Assembly (NCBI GenBank): GCA_000493945.1 | Contig: AWNW01000032.1 | Span: 1 to 32,949, forward strand | DNA length: 32,949 nucleotides | Direction: 5' to 3' | Source of the DNA: Candidatus Hydrogenedens terephthalaticus JGI OTU-1 | GTDB taxonomy: Bacteria; Hydrogenedentota; Hydrogenedentia; Hydrogenedentales; Hydrogenedentaceae | Shown: in pieces, positions 23,634 to 32,949 of the stretch | Layout of the letters: the number at the start of each line of letters is the position of its first letter | Numbering within the stretch: the first letter of the stretch is position 1 | Notes under the pieces: generated by a model | Seen by the model: only the letters and a program-made list of their open reading frames with translations | Told to the model about the DNA's origin: nothing | The model's database searches: none | Made by a program: the position numbers and the translations under genes

Positions 23634-24893
23634 TTATTTAGATTGGTTTAAAGACATTGCGTCTTGTTTCAATTCCATTCGCATCAATGTTATGTGATTG
23701 GGTTTCCCATCCAGTATTGTAATACGGAAAGGTCCTGCCACAAGCACTTCTCCCTTTTGGGGTATTCTCTGGGCAGTTTTTATTAACCATCCACCAATGG
23801 TTTCTACTTCCTCATCAACTAAATCTATACCTGTCATCTCCCGAAATTCTTCAAGGGAGGTCCGAGCCCGAACAATATAATCACCGGGTCCCATTTTTCG
23901 GACAGGCAGTTCCTCCTGGTCATGTTCATCGCGAATTTCTCCAAAAATTTCTTCTAAAATATCTTCAAGTGTAATTAATCCCGCGGTCCCACCATATTCA
24001 TCTACTACTATCGCCATTGTTTGATGCTGTTGTCTCATCTGTTTAAGAATTTCATCTAAGGGTGTAGCATCGGTAATAAATAAAACGGGACGGAGAAAAC
24101 GCTTTATATCTTGATTTTCTCTTTCTCTATCCTTAATCAAATCAAATGCTTTTATAATTCCTATAATATGGTCTATATTTTCTTCATAAACCGGGATACG
24201 CGTATAACGATTTTCTCGAAATACCTGTATTACCTCATCACGATTAGCATCACTTGCTACGGAACAAATATCAATACGGGGAACCATAATCTCTTTTGCT
24301 ACTTTTTGTTGCAAATCAAAAACGGAATGTATCAGGTCGCGTTCTTCCTCATGAATACCCCCGTGTTCTGTCCCTTGTTCAACCAGTCTCTTCATATCTT
24401 CTGTAGAACGCATGAGTGATTTGAGCGAAACAAACCAATGATTAGAACCCAAAGTTTTTGAATAAAACCAGACAATTGGAACAGAAAGAGGCTTGAACAG
24501 AAAATCGAAAACTACAATCACGGGAACAAAGAAATGGCATAATGTATTGGAATGGACGCGAAAAATTGTCTTTGGCAAAATTTCTCCGAAATACAAAATC
24601 ATACCTGTTGCAATTAATAAAGATAGTAAGGGTTCCCCCATTAGTTCTGTTAGAGCAATGGATGCGATAACAATCGAAAAATTTGTCCCTAATAACAACA
24701 CAATAAGTAATTGGTCGGGTCTATGTAAATATTGAAGTAATATACGGGCTCTTCGGGAATTACTTTTTTCAGACAGATTTTTAACGCGTATAGGATTTAA
24801 CGAAATAAATCCCGTTTCATACCCCGCAAAAAAGGCAGCAGAGAGAACTCCCCCTAAAAAAATTATTAACAATTCTAAGTGTGATGGCTTCAT
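23634..24893 (-). CDS. CorC/HlyC (CNNM-type) transporter-like protein, DUF21-CBS-CorC (second copy)
   Basis: The gene encodes 419 aa. A DUF21/CNNM transmembrane domain (about 5-175; GEILPKT at 103-109) is followed by paired CBS domains (about 200-315; MVPR at 203-206, VVDEYGGTAGLITLED at 296-311) and a C-terminal CorC/HlyC domain (about 330-405). Such proteins are implicated in Mg2+/Co2+ export or resistance, and their partner genes around ybeY gave the name ybeX for a shorter relative. The ATG shares one base with the stop of the upstream paralog (TAATG), so translation is coupled. The last residues after the CorC domain are polar. Confidence 0.9.
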   Translation of the reverse strand: MKPSHLELLIIFLGGVLSAAFFAGYETGFISLNPIRVKNLSEKSNSRRARILLQYLHRPDQLLIVLLLGTNFSIVIASIALTELMGEPLLSLLIATGMILYFGEILPKTIFRVHSNTLCHFFVPVIVVFDFLFKPLSVPIVWFYSKTLGSNHWFVSLKSLMRSTEDMKRLVEQGTEHGGIHEEERDLIHSVFDLQQKVAKEIMVPRIDICSVASDANRDEVIQVFRENRYTRIPVYEENIDHIIGIIKAFDLIKDRERENQDIKRFLRPVLFITDATPLDEILKQMRQQHQTMAIVVDEYGGTAGLITLEDILEEIFGEIRDEHDQEELPVRKMGPGDYIVRARTSLEEFREMTGIDLVDEEVETIGGWLIKTAQRIPQKGEVLVAGPFRITILDGKPNHITLMRMELKQDAMSLNQSK

Positions 24894-26401
24894 TATCTTT
24901 CTCCTCCTTCGTCTTCATCTTCAGCAGGAGTTTCTTCTGCCTTTTCAATTTTTAACCTTACCTGAGCGATTCGTTTTCCATCCATTTTTTCTACTGTAAA
25001 TTGTAAAGAACCTACAAGAAGTGTGTCTCCCTGTTTCATTAGATTCTCATTTTGTTTCAACAAATATCCAGCAATAGTTGTATGTTCAGGATCGTCCAGG
25101 GATACATGTATTAATTCTTCTAATTCGGAGATAGGCATTTTCCCATCTAAAAGGTATTCATCTTCACCAATTTTTGAGTATAGAACTTCCTCTTCGCTTT
25201 CATCATCCGATATTTCCCCAACGATTGCACTCAATGCATCGTGCAGCGTAACCAGTCCCGCTGTTCCCCCATATTCATCTACAACAATAGCAAGATGTGT
25301 ATTCAATTTTTGTGCTGTCTTAATAGATTCAGAGATTGCCATCGTATCCGGAATAAAATGGGCTTTTCTTCCTATCGGTTTAACAGGTTGTTTCCACAAT
25401 TTCCTTTCTACATAATCCAACAAATCTTTTGCATACAGAATACCTACGATATGGTCCAGATTTTCGTGATATATTGGCATTCGAGAATACTCATGCTCGC
25501 AAAAGATTTCCCATGCTTCCGCAACAGTTGCATCATCAGGGATAGCAACAATTTCTGTTCTTGGCACAAGTATCCTTTTCACAGGCTCATCACGAAACTC
25601 CAATATCCCCCGTATCATTTTTCGCTCATCTTCTGCTATCACATCCGATAGTCCTTCCTCCTGAACCAGAAGTTTTAATTCATCATCAGTAACCCATGGA
25701 GATGGAGGAATGGAACTAAATCGGGTAATACGGAAAGTAAAACCAATAGATGAAAGCAGTAGTTTACGAATGGGAGTGAATAATGTATGAATCACATACA
25801 CAAGAAAAACTACAGAACGGGCATAACTTTCCACATACCGCGATGCTATTAATTTAGGGGTTACTTCGCCTCCAAAAATAAGTATAAAGGTAGAAATGAG
25901 ACACGCCAGCGTATAGGAAATCAACGGTGAGGCTATAGAAGTAGGCAACAACTGGTTGATGATATACTTCTCCAAGCGACTCCCAAAAGCAATACTTAAC
26001 CCTATATTCACAATTGCATTTCCCATAAGAATCGAGGTAAGCAAATCCGAAGGAGATTCCATTAATCGAGCAATTAATTTATCACGGAAATAGGAACTCT
26101 TCTGCATAGATTTTAATTGTGTTCCTCGAATGGCAAAAAAAGCCATCTCCGTAGCAGAAAAAAACGCAGAGGCACAAAGCAGACATAAAGCAAGTATCAA
26201 GATGTGTAATGGGAAATAGTCTACTAATTTTTCTTGTAAATTAACTTGAAACGCATAACTTGTATTTTGATACAGGAACAAGAAGAGTAGTACAGAACTA
26301 AATATGAATAGATATAACAAATATTTTAATCCGCGAATACTCTCTATACGAAATAACTTATAGGCATTCTCTTTTTTGTTATTTTTTCTGTCAATATCCA
26401 T
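24893..26401 (-). CDS. CorC/HlyC (CNNM-type) transporter-like protein, DUF21-CBS-CorC (first copy, long N-terminus)
   Basis: The gene encodes 502 aa with the same architecture as the next gene: DUF21 (about 65-235; GGEVTPK at 177-183), CBS pair (about 270-395; VVDEYGGTAGLVTLHD at 373-388) and CorC/HlyC domain (about 400-480). It differs by an extra N-terminal hydrophobic segment (about 26-48) after a basic start, and by an acidic tail (EEDEGGER-like). The pair probably arose by duplication and may form a heteromer. It lies 18 bp after ybeY. Confidence 0.9.
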   Translation of the reverse strand: MDIDRKNNKKENAYKLFRIESIRGLKYLLYLFIFSSVLLFLFLYQNTSYAFQVNLQEKLVDYFPLHILILALCLLCASAFFSATEMAFFAIRGTQLKSMQKSSYFRDKLIARLMESPSDLLTSILMGNAIVNIGLSIAFGSRLEKYIINQLLPTSIASPLISYTLACLISTFILIFGGEVTPKLIASRYVESYARSVVFLVYVIHTLFTPIRKLLLSSIGFTFRITRFSSIPPSPWVTDDELKLLVQEEGLSDVIAEDERKMIRGILEFRDEPVKRILVPRTEIVAIPDDATVAEAWEIFCEHEYSRMPIYHENLDHIVGILYAKDLLDYVERKLWKQPVKPIGRKAHFIPDTMAISESIKTAQKLNTHLAIVVDEYGGTAGLVTLHDALSAIVGEISDDESEEEVLYSKIGEDEYLLDGKMPISELEELIHVSLDDPEHTTIAGYLLKQNENLMKQGDTLLVGSLQFTVEKMDGKRIAQVRLKIEKAEETPAEDEDEGGER

Positions 26402-26419
26402 TTCAGTTTATTATATCGT

Positions 26420-26908
26420 TTATCTTCCTTTTTTTTCTATCTTTTTGGGATATTTAATCCATGCAGATTCTATATCAACATCCAAATATTTTGCCTGTTT
26501 TTCCATCATCTCTTTCCGTTGCGGAACGGTATCATGAACATAACCTAATAGGTGCAATAAAGCATGACAAAATAGCAAATATATTTCCTGTTTTGCCTTT
26601 TCGGGATTATCTAAATATTTATTAAAGATGGTTTCCAGAGAGATAACAATCTCACCGAGACAGTGAACCTCTCCAAGAGGAAAATTTTCGGGGACAGAAA
26701 AAGAAAGAACATCCGTAGGTTTATTCTTTTTGCGATATATTTTATTAAGGTTTTGAATAAATTCATCATCACAAAACACAAGACTTAATTCATAATCTTT
26801 TTTTTGAAAACCTTCTCCATCCAAAATTTTCTCAGCAATTTTTTTCAATCGTATGGGGCTATATACTTTCTTATATAAAGACAGGTTTACTACTTTAATA
26901 TGAATCAT
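26420..26908 (-). CDS. ybeY: Endoribonuclease YbeY (16S rRNA maturation)
   Basis: The gene encodes 162 aa. The zinc site is H115, H119 and H125 in CHALLHLLGYVHD, a slight variant of the usual HG-x-LHLLGYDH (Ala replaces Gly). PTDVLSF (64-70) and LGEIVIS (84-90) are further family motifs. YbeY is a metal-dependent RNase needed for 16S rRNA 3' processing and ribosome quality control. It follows the 7TM-HD gene by 5 bp in the phoH-pgpH-ybeY-corC order seen in many bacteria. Confidence 0.95.
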   Translation of the reverse strand: MIHIKVVNLSLYKKVYSPIRLKKIAEKILDGEGFQKKDYELSLVFCDDEFIQNLNKIYRKKNKPTDVLSFSVPENFPLGEVHCLGEIVISLETIFNKYLDNPEKAKQEIYLLFCHALLHLLGYVHDTVPQRKEMMEKQAKYLDVDIESAWIKYPKKIEKKGR

Positions 26909-26913
26909 TCGTT

Positions 26914-29436
26914 TTATTCCCCCGATATTTTCGGATTATCGGATAGAACTTCCGACTCTGCTCTGGAATTTTTCTGCTGAATTATGGTAGAGACATGTTC
27001 TTCAGCAATTTGAGTACTGGGATATGAAGGACGAAGATGAAGTAACGAAGATAATACTCGTGACACTTCTTCGATAATTATATTCAACTGACGCAGCGTT
27101 AAGTCGCATTCATCAAACTGCCCATCATTGGCTCGTTCCGTCACAATGCGGTCTACCATCTGGCGAACTCGTTCGGGATTGGGATTTTTAAGGGAACGGA
27201 CCGCAGACTCGGAAGCATCGCAAATCATGATAATTGCATATTCCGGCTTTTGAGGTTTCGGACCGGGATAACGATAGTCCTGCTCATTCACATCACCAAA
27301 CTTCTGCTGTTCTAAAGCCAACTGATAGAAGTAACCTATACGAAAAGTGCCATGATGCTGTGCTATGGCTTCTATAATAGGTTTCGGTAGACGGTATTCT
27401 TGTGCCAATTTGATACCTTCTGTCACATGCGAAAGGATAATTCGGACACTATTCCTTGGCGAAATAGTGTCATGGATATTATTACCATTCTGATTTTCGT
27501 AAAAATACTCCGAACGATTCATTTTCCCAATATCATGATAATACGCACAAACGCGGGCAAGTAAGCCATTGGCTTCTATTGCATCCGCAGCGGATTCCGC
27601 TAATTGTCCCAAAATAAGGCTATGGGAATATGTCGCCGGTGCTTGAACCGCTAATTTTTTAAGAATGGCGTTATTCAGGTCAGAATATTCTAACAATTGG
27701 AAGTCTGTTACAATACCGAACAATCGTTCTAAAAATGGAAGTATCCCCGGAACTAATAAAATACATAAACTTCCATTTATTCCCAGAAGAAACAACCTTC
27801 GAACCGTAGTTTCGCTGATTAATGTATCCGTGGTTAATGTGATTGCCAGAAGAGCAAGAAAACCTACAATAATCCCATTTAATGATGCGGATGTTATATC
27901 TCTCCTCTTACGGACACGATAAATTGAAAAAACGGCGCCCATCGTCATGGCAAGGTCAAAAACAAGCAATCTCCAGTCATAACGAAATAGAACCGATAGC
28001 AATATGCAGGTAATAAAAGAAAGAAAAGCCGATAATCGCATTTGCACTAATATGGCGAACAATACGCCAACAATAGTTACCGGAACAGCAAACCCTGTAG
28101 CGTCGAAATATAGCATTCCTCGCCCTAAAATAAGAATTCCTATCACCAGAAGTAATGCAAGATACCATATTGTCTCAACAGATGGTTCGCCTTTATGTTC
28201 CCAGAGGCAAATAGCACGGTAAAGACTTACAAAAGCCAGGGAAGCAATTATCAAATGAGCCACAAAAGAAAAAATCCAGCGCGGTGTTTTCCCCTGACTT
28301 TGTTCTAAAAGTTTTAAGTATGTTTTCGCATCAGAACGGGATTCCAATGTCCACCGTTTCCCTCGCTCCTGAATTATCTCTCCTGCAGCAATTTCTTTCA
28401 TAACAGGATTAATGGTCTCTGCAGTTCGTTCTCGAACAATCTCGGTTGTGACCGGGTCATATTGCAATGTTTCTACGACGAGGTCGCTGATGGTGTATAA
28501 AATGGCTTCATATATCTTAACCCAATCAAATGATGATACATTTTGTTTGGTTAATTTACGAACCTCTTCTTGAATACGAGGTTTTAACTTTTCCTCTATG
28601 GCTCGTTTAACATCCGGTATCGTTCGCAATTCGATCTCTTCACTGGTTTTCTGGTCAGATTGGGGATTTCCTCTAACGACAATTACCTTCAACCCTGCTG
28701 TTTGTTGCTCTTTATTGGAGATTACTCCTTCATTTAATACATAACTAAGATTCTCTTCTGCAATCTTCTGCATAGCATTGAATAATGGAAACGAAGAATT
28801 TGTCGTTGTAGGCATTCCACTATTCGGTATAATAGGATTGAGTTGATTGGATAAGGCATTCATTCTATTTTGTATCTCTGCTTCAATATCAGCTAGAACC
28901 CACACTACCAATTTTTCGCTTTCAATATCTTGACTCCATTGAAAAGAGGGATAAAATTTATCAAATTCGTTCTGGGCATAGGAAAAGGCCTGTGACACAT
29001 CGAACAGGTCTGGACTTTTCTTTTGTTGAAAATAATTATCTAATATTCGTGTCCGTATTTCCTGAATCTGTGAGATTCTATGTCGAAGGCTTTGAATCTG
29101 TTCCTGCACTTTCTCCTGTGCAACACGATAATGAGGCGGGACTTTCGTCCGTGCTTGATTCTTGGCTTCTCGTGTCGCTTTAACATCTTCTGTCTGGAAA
29201 CTAAAATCTGCCCGAAGTTCCTGCTGGGCTACAATTTCACGGTCTACCTCTTCCGGTGTCAAAGTCTCACGGTTTATATTGGTAGTAATAAGAAAAGCAG
29301 AGATAACAATGGCACCTATTCCTGTCAAAAGGATACGGATATTGAGGATTCGTTGCCTTTGAAATCCTTGTGTTTCGGAAATTATTTTCGATGACGGGAA
29401 CCCAATTTTTCGCTGGGTTCCGGTATTTTCGCTCAT
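26914..29436 (-). CDS. 7TM-HD membrane phosphodiesterase (PgpH/YqfF family)
   Basis: The gene encodes 840 aa. The first membrane helix (about 31-51) is followed by a large extracytoplasmic 7TMR-HD-type domain (about 55-375), seven membrane helices (about 380-580) and a cytoplasmic HD domain with H605 (TYSHSL) and H634-D635 (YYHDIGK). In Listeria and Bacillus the family hydrolyses cyclic di-AMP, so this protein likely controls that messenger here. The start overlaps the phoH stop by 4 bp. The charged tail after the HD domain (EHVSTIIQQKNSRAESEV) has no known motif. No c-di-AMP cyclase gene lies in the window. Confidence 0.92.
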   Translation of the reverse strand: MSENTGTQRKIGFPSSKIISETQGFQRQRILNIRILLTGIGAIVISAFLITTNINRETLTPEEVDREIVAQQELRADFSFQTEDVKATREAKNQARTKVPPHYRVAQEKVQEQIQSLRHRISQIQEIRTRILDNYFQQKKSPDLFDVSQAFSYAQNEFDKFYPSFQWSQDIESEKLVVWVLADIEAEIQNRMNALSNQLNPIIPNSGMPTTTNSSFPLFNAMQKIAEENLSYVLNEGVISNKEQQTAGLKVIVVRGNPQSDQKTSEEIELRTIPDVKRAIEEKLKPRIQEEVRKLTKQNVSSFDWVKIYEAILYTISDLVVETLQYDPVTTEIVRERTAETINPVMKEIAAGEIIQERGKRWTLESRSDAKTYLKLLEQSQGKTPRWIFSFVAHLIIASLAFVSLYRAICLWEHKGEPSVETIWYLALLLVIGILILGRGMLYFDATGFAVPVTIVGVLFAILVQMRLSAFLSFITCILLSVLFRYDWRLLVFDLAMTMGAVFSIYRVRKRRDITSASLNGIIVGFLALLAITLTTDTLISETTVRRLFLLGINGSLCILLVPGILPFLERLFGIVTDFQLLEYSDLNNAILKKLAVQAPATYSHSLILGQLAESAADAIEANGLLARVCAYYHDIGKMNRSEYFYENQNGNNIHDTISPRNSVRIILSHVTEGIKLAQEYRLPKPIIEAIAQHHGTFRIGYFYQLALEQQKFGDVNEQDYRYPGPKPQKPEYAIIMICDASESAVRSLKNPNPERVRQMVDRIVTERANDGQFDECDLTLRQLNIIIEEVSRVLSSLLHLRPSYPSTQIAEEHVSTIIQQKNSRAESEVLSDNPKISGE

Positions 29437-30491
29437 GGCTTATGCTCACTCCGTCTTTCATCCGACTGGGGAGATACGGCATCGGAATTGTCTAATCTAC
29501 GATGAGACTCGTATGCGTCAATAATTCTCTGTACTAAGGGATGGCGAACTACATCGCGTTTGGTTAAGTGGACAATACCTATTCCGGGAATCCCTTCAAG
29601 AATTCGACGACTTTCCACCAGTCCGGATGTTTTCCCTTTTGGCAAATCAATCTGCGTTATATCACCTGTTATAATTGCACGCGAGCCCTCACCCAAACGC
29701 GTCAGGAACATGAGCATCTGGTCACTCGTTGTATTCTGGGCTTCATCCAATATCACAAAGGCATGGTCTAATGAACGACCTCTCATAAAAGCTAACGGCG
29801 CCACTTCAATCCGCTCCTGTTCTATCCATCGCTGGACTCGTTCAAAATCTACCATAGAATATAAGGCATCGTAAAGAGGTCGCAAATAAGGATGGACTTT
29901 CTCTTCGAGGGCACCCGGCAAATAACCCAAATTTTCACCGGCTTCTACCGCAGGACGAGTTAAGACTAACCTCCGCACCTGTTTGTTTAATAGAGCCGAT
30001 ACCGCAGAAGCCATCGCAAGATAAGTTTTTCCGGTGCCTGCAGGACCTATTACAAAGGTCATTTCGCACTGCTGAATAGTTTCTAAATATTCCACCTGTC
30101 CTTTCGAACGAGGCTGAACTTTTATTTCGGGTCTTAGTCCCGGAATGGGAGTTTTTGCAGATTGTATTTCCGTCGTTTCAGCTACAGCCATATTGTTTTT
30201 CATATCTGGATAATCTTCCAATGCAAGGTCAAAATCAGCAGGGGTTGGCGTATATCCTTTGCGAACCGCATAAAGCAAATGATGAAGTATTTCGCTTACT
30301 TTACGGGCTTCCTCATATTCGCCGATTAGAAGGACCTTTCCTCCGCGGTCAATCACCTGTACCCGCGTCTGGTCGCATACCCGCTTGCGAATTTCACCAT
30401 TCACCCCTAATAATTTAATCAATTCATCATGATTATGAATCACGATTTCATGAGTTGAAATCGTTTCTCTCTTTAATCGAATTTTACTCAT
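29433..30491 (-). CDS. phoH: PhoH-like ATPase (YbeZ)
   Basis: The gene encodes 352 aa. An N-terminal KH-like region (about 10-80) precedes the P-loop ATPase: Walker A GPAGTGKT (149-156), TRPAVEAGENLGYLPG, Walker B VILDEAQN (D249, E250), TGD-x-TQ and KRDVVRHPLVQRI. PhoH/YbeZ proteins are RNA-associated ATPases that act with YbeY in rRNA maturation. It heads the overlapping set phoH-pgpH-ybeY-corC-corC. The C-terminal 20 residues are polar and non-conserved. Confidence 0.95.
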   Translation of the reverse strand: MSKIRLKRETISTHEIVIHNHDELIKLLGVNGEIRKRVCDQTRVQVIDRGGKVLLIGEYEEARKVSEILHHLLYAVRKGYTPTPADFDLALEDYPDMKNNMAVAETTEIQSAKTPIPGLRPEIKVQPRSKGQVEYLETIQQCEMTFVIGPAGTGKTYLAMASAVSALLNKQVRRLVLTRPAVEAGENLGYLPGALEEKVHPYLRPLYDALYSMVDFERVQRWIEQERIEVAPLAFMRGRSLDHAFVILDEAQNTTSDQMLMFLTRLGEGSRAIITGDITQIDLPKGKTSGLVESRRILEGIPGIGIVHLTKRDVVRHPLVQRIIDAYESHRRLDNSDAVSPQSDERRSEHKP

Positions 30492-30521
30492 GCCCGATTA
30501 TTTGATAAAAAACCTCCGTTG

Positions 30522-30818
30522 TCATTGTTCTTCCAGCCTTAGTATCTTTTCACCGGGGTAAACCCAGCCTTTATTTTTACGCACCGATTCTTCTTGCTTT
30601 AACTGGTCTGCTTTAAGTCGCTCTATTTCTTTTTCTAATGCGCTCTTTTGCGTCACCAAATCACGAATTTGTTGAACTAACTGTTGGAATTGAACTTCGG
30701 CTTTTTTCACTTCTTTATAACGATTTGCAATATCGCGATGGACAAAATAGGTATACGCAAAACAGCACGCTACTGTCAAAACTACTATAAAATACAGTAT
30801 CTGCTTAAATCTCTGCAT
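30522..30818 (-). CDS. FtsB/DivIC-family septum formation initiator
   Basis: The gene encodes 98 aa with the typical layout: short cytoplasmic start, one membrane helix (about 8-25), a coiled coil (about 30-75; LVQQIRDLVTQKSALEKEIERLKADQ) and a C-terminal GWVYPGEKILRLEE that matches the family's closing motif. FtsB/DivIC links FtsQ/DivIB and FtsL in the divisome. It lies downstream of eno (92-bp gap) and upstream of phoH (30-bp gap); an eno-ftsB order is common in bacteria. The sequence is short but the layout is clear. Confidence 0.85.
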   Translation of the reverse strand: MQRFKQILYFIVVLTVACCFAYTYFVHRDIANRYKEVKKAEVQFQQLVQQIRDLVTQKSALEKEIERLKADQLKQEESVRKNKGWVYPGEKILRLEEQ

Positions 30819-30910
30819 TAACTCGCGTTATATGCTCCTTTATTTATTATTAATATTATACACCAACTCTATATATAAATTATACATTAAAAACGGTGAT
30901 ATATACGAAT

Positions 30911-32197
30911 TTATTTCAAAGGAGCAAATGCTTTTAACCCTAAATATTCTGCTTGATTACCCAATTCTTCTTCGATTCTTAACAATTGATTGTATTTGGC
31001 AATACGGTCACTACGGGAAGTAGAACCCGTCTTAATCTGACCCGCGTTTATGGCTACGGCAACATCCGCAATAGTTGCGTCTTCTGTTTCTCCACTTCTA
31101 TGGGAAATAACCGTCGTATATCCAGCACGATGTGCCATCTGACAGGTTTCAAGCGTCTCCGTTAAGGTTCCAATCTGATTTAATTTAATCAATATAGAAT
31201 TGGCAACACCTTCTTTTATACCACGAGACAAATATTTCGGATTGGTCACAAAAATATCATCACCCACAAGTTGTATCTTATTCCCTAATTTCTCTGTGAG
31301 TTTCTTCCAGCCCGCCCAATCGTTTTCATCAAGTCCATCTTCTAAACTAATAATCGGATAGGTATTCTTCCATTCAACCCAGAATTCTACCATTTCATCT
31401 GTACTTTTTTCCTTTTGCTCTTCCGACAGCAAAATATACTTACCTTTGTTGAAAAAGGAACTTGCCGCGGGGTCAAGGGCAATCCACACATCCTTTTCGG
31501 ACTTATAGCCAGCCTCTTTAATCGCTTTCAATATAACTTCAATGGCTTCTTTATTCGATTTTAAGTCGGGAGCAAAACCACCTTCATCACCTACTGCAGT
31601 ATTCAAACCCTGATTCTTTAACACTTTCTTCAACGCATGAAAAACCTCAGTTCCCATCCGCAATGCTTCACTGAAACAAGAAGCCCCCGCAGGAACAATC
31701 ATAAATTCTTGCAGGTCTACATTATTATCGGCATGCTTACCACCATTTAAAATATTCATCATCGGAACGGGAAGCACATGAGCATTGGCTCCACCGATAT
31801 AACGATATAAAGGCATTTCAAGAGTCTCTGCCGCCGCCTTTGCTACCGCAAGAGAAACACCCAATATAGCATTAGCGCCCAACTTCCCCTTATTCGGGGT
31901 ACCATCCAACTCACACAGCATACGGTCTATTTCACGCTGTTCCAATGCATCCATACCTAACAATTCTTCCGCAATCACTTCATTTACATTCTTAACGGCT
32001 TTGGTTACGCCCTTACCCATATACCGCTTCTTATCTCCATCACGAAGTTCTACCGCTTCATTTTCGCCCGTAGACGCTCCCGACGGAACAGCCGCTCTAC
32101 CTACCGCACCCGAGGCTAAATAGACATCTACCTCTACCGTCGGATTTCCACGAGAGTCTAATATTTCGCGTGCTTGCACTGCTGTAATCCTTGTCAT
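30911..32197 (-). CDS. eno: Enolase
   Basis: The gene encodes 428 aa, the normal enolase length. It interconverts 2-phosphoglycerate and phosphoenolpyruvate. Motifs are present from start to end: REILDSRGNPTVEVDV, SGASTGENEAVELRDGD, the loop MNILNGGKHADN, SLEDGLDENDW and VGDDIFVTN for Mg, the catalytic-Lys region ILIKLNQIGTLTETLE, and SHRSGETEDATIADVAVA. The AGGGAG ribosome-binding site fits the start. Enolase here is cytoplasmic and first in the run toward ftsB-like and phoH. Confidence 0.98.
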   Translation of the reverse strand: MTRITAVQAREILDSRGNPTVEVDVYLASGAVGRAAVPSGASTGENEAVELRDGDKKRYMGKGVTKAVKNVNEVIAEELLGMDALEQREIDRMLCELDGTPNKGKLGANAILGVSLAVAKAAAETLEMPLYRYIGGANAHVLPVPMMNILNGGKHADNNVDLQEFMIVPAGASCFSEALRMGTEVFHALKKVLKNQGLNTAVGDEGGFAPDLKSNKEAIEVILKAIKEAGYKSEKDVWIALDPAASSFFNKGKYILLSEEQKEKSTDEMVEFWVEWKNTYPIISLEDGLDENDWAGWKKLTEKLGNKIQLVGDDIFVTNPKYLSRGIKEGVANSILIKLNQIGTLTETLETCQMAHRAGYTTVISHRSGETEDATIADVAVAINAGQIKTGSTSRSDRIAKYNQLLRIEEELGNQAEYLGLKAFAPLK

Positions 32198-32239
32198 AAT
32201 TTCTCCCTTTCTATAACAGTTAAAAGGTTAAAAATATAT

Positions 32240-32949
32240 TTATAATTTCCACGGTTTTATAAGATGTTCCCAACTTCGGTTAAGGAACTCATCTTCATAA
32301 TCCTTAAAAATCTGATAATCTTCCAACTTATCCCCTGAGGTCTGAAGTCCCTCATATCTTCGGGATAAAATTTCATAGGCACAGGTCAAAAAAATAGAGG
32401 GTATCACCATACCTATGAAAAAGAAAAACAAAGGAAACACATTCCAAAAACATAACATAGTATAGCAAAAAAACACCTGAAAACTAAAATATGGATTTGC
32501 CAATAAAAGAACATAACCCCAGTAAATATACCTCCAGAAAGCCATCTTCTTAAACGACAACGAAGGAATCACCCACAACAGAGCCAGAAAAGTAAACAAC
32601 CCAAACCAAATAAAAAAACCCATCAAAACATATTTTACCCATAGAAAATCAAAAAAAATGCCACTCACATAAAACCAGACATTTACCCATAAAATCAAAA
32701 ACAACAAAAAGAACAAAAAAAACACAGGAACCGCCTTCAACACCGCTATTCGCAAAGCATACACAAATTTCTCTCGCAACCCCTCTTTATGCTCAAAAAT
32801 AGCAACCGTAAACGATGAAACAAAAACATTCACAAAGAAAAAATAAGCACCCATCAACAAAAACAAAAAAATCCCCGACAAAGAAAAAAATTCACCATCA
32901 AAAGACCACAAAGGTATTGATAAAAATATCATCGGACAAATAAAACACA
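32240..32949 (-). CDS. Polytopic membrane protein, unknown, truncated at window edge
   Basis: The frame is open to the end of the window. The first ATG inside is at 32932, but the codons upstream of it (reading CFICP) contain no stop, so the true start may lie beyond. About six hydrophobic segments are rich in Phe and Trp. The end is soluble and charged (LEDYQIFKDYEDEFLNRSWEHLIKPWKL region). I do not recognise the family; the build loosely recalls YesL/DUF624-type proteins, without a firm match. It lies 42 bp upstream of eno on the same strand. Confidence 0.6.
   Translation of the reverse strand, partial: CFICPMIFLSIPLWSFDGEFFSLSGIFLFLLMGAYFFFVNVFVSSFTVAIFEHKEGLREKFVYALRIAVLKAVPVFFLFFLLFLILWVNVWFYVSGIFFDFLWVKYVLMGFFIWFGLFTFLALLWVIPSLSFKKMAFWRYIYWGYVLLLANPYFSFQVFFCYTMLCFWNVFPLFFFFIGMVIPSIFLTCAYEILSRRYEGLQTSGDKLEDYQIFKDYEDEFLNRSWEHLIKPWKL

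Overview
The window is AT-rich bacterial chromosome, probably from an uncultured lineage with a Gram-negative-type lifestyle. The clues are a DUF1559-type pseudopilin-like protein (FTLIELLVVI start, H-x-DG end), an LL-diaminopimelate aminotransferase, FloA with two NfeD proteins, secreted proteases with thrombospondin-3 and dockerin-like Ca-binding ends, and mosaics of 9-bp intergenic repeats. These fit the Planctomycetota/PVC group or a neighbour such as Hydrogenedentota. This placement is an inference from gene content, not a phylogeny. I saw no tRNA, rRNA, CRISPR array, IS element or phage gene.

Layout. (1) 1-5201, plus strand: two paralogous single-pass membrane proteins of unknown family (the first cut by the window edge) on either side of a 16-cysteine exported protein. 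Then come an Lgt-family protein and a pseudopilin gene with a perfect consensus sigma-70 promoter. The intergenic DNA after each paralog is duplicated and, in both copies, carries the lgt ribosome-binding site and start codon. (2) 5412-10751: two related secreted S1 proteases on the minus strand, with the same pro-region and catalytic core but different C-terminal modules, then an exported orphan on the plus strand. (3) 10761-17532: a DedA-like membrane protein, SurE, a stand-alone receiver, an inositol-monophosphatase-like enzyme with an AT-hook N-terminus, DapL, a PTS EIIA protein and a radical SAM protein. (4) 17533-18763: a repeat-rich stretch holding one [2Fe-2S] ferredoxin gene, flanked by inverted arrays of the same 9-bp unit. 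(5) 19398-23631: a compact operon with long NfeD (split by a frameshift at a run of six G), a 104-aa unknown, short NfeD, FloA and a proline-rich membrane-anchored protein. It looks like a membrane-microdomain operon. (6) 23634-32197, minus strand: eno, a FtsB/DivIC-like gene, phoH, a PgpH-type 7TM-HD protein, ybeY and two CorC/HlyC-type CBS proteins, the last five tightly packed or overlapping. This is the widespread ybeZ-ybeY-ybeX neighbourhood of RNA maturation and envelope genes. A truncated membrane protein closes the window.

The items most worth a second look are the AT-hook/phosphatase fusion, the nfeD frameshift, the inverted 9-bp arrays around the ferredoxin gene, the duplicated lgt leader, the Lgt-like protein lacking two key residues, and the protease pair with swapped C-terminal modules.
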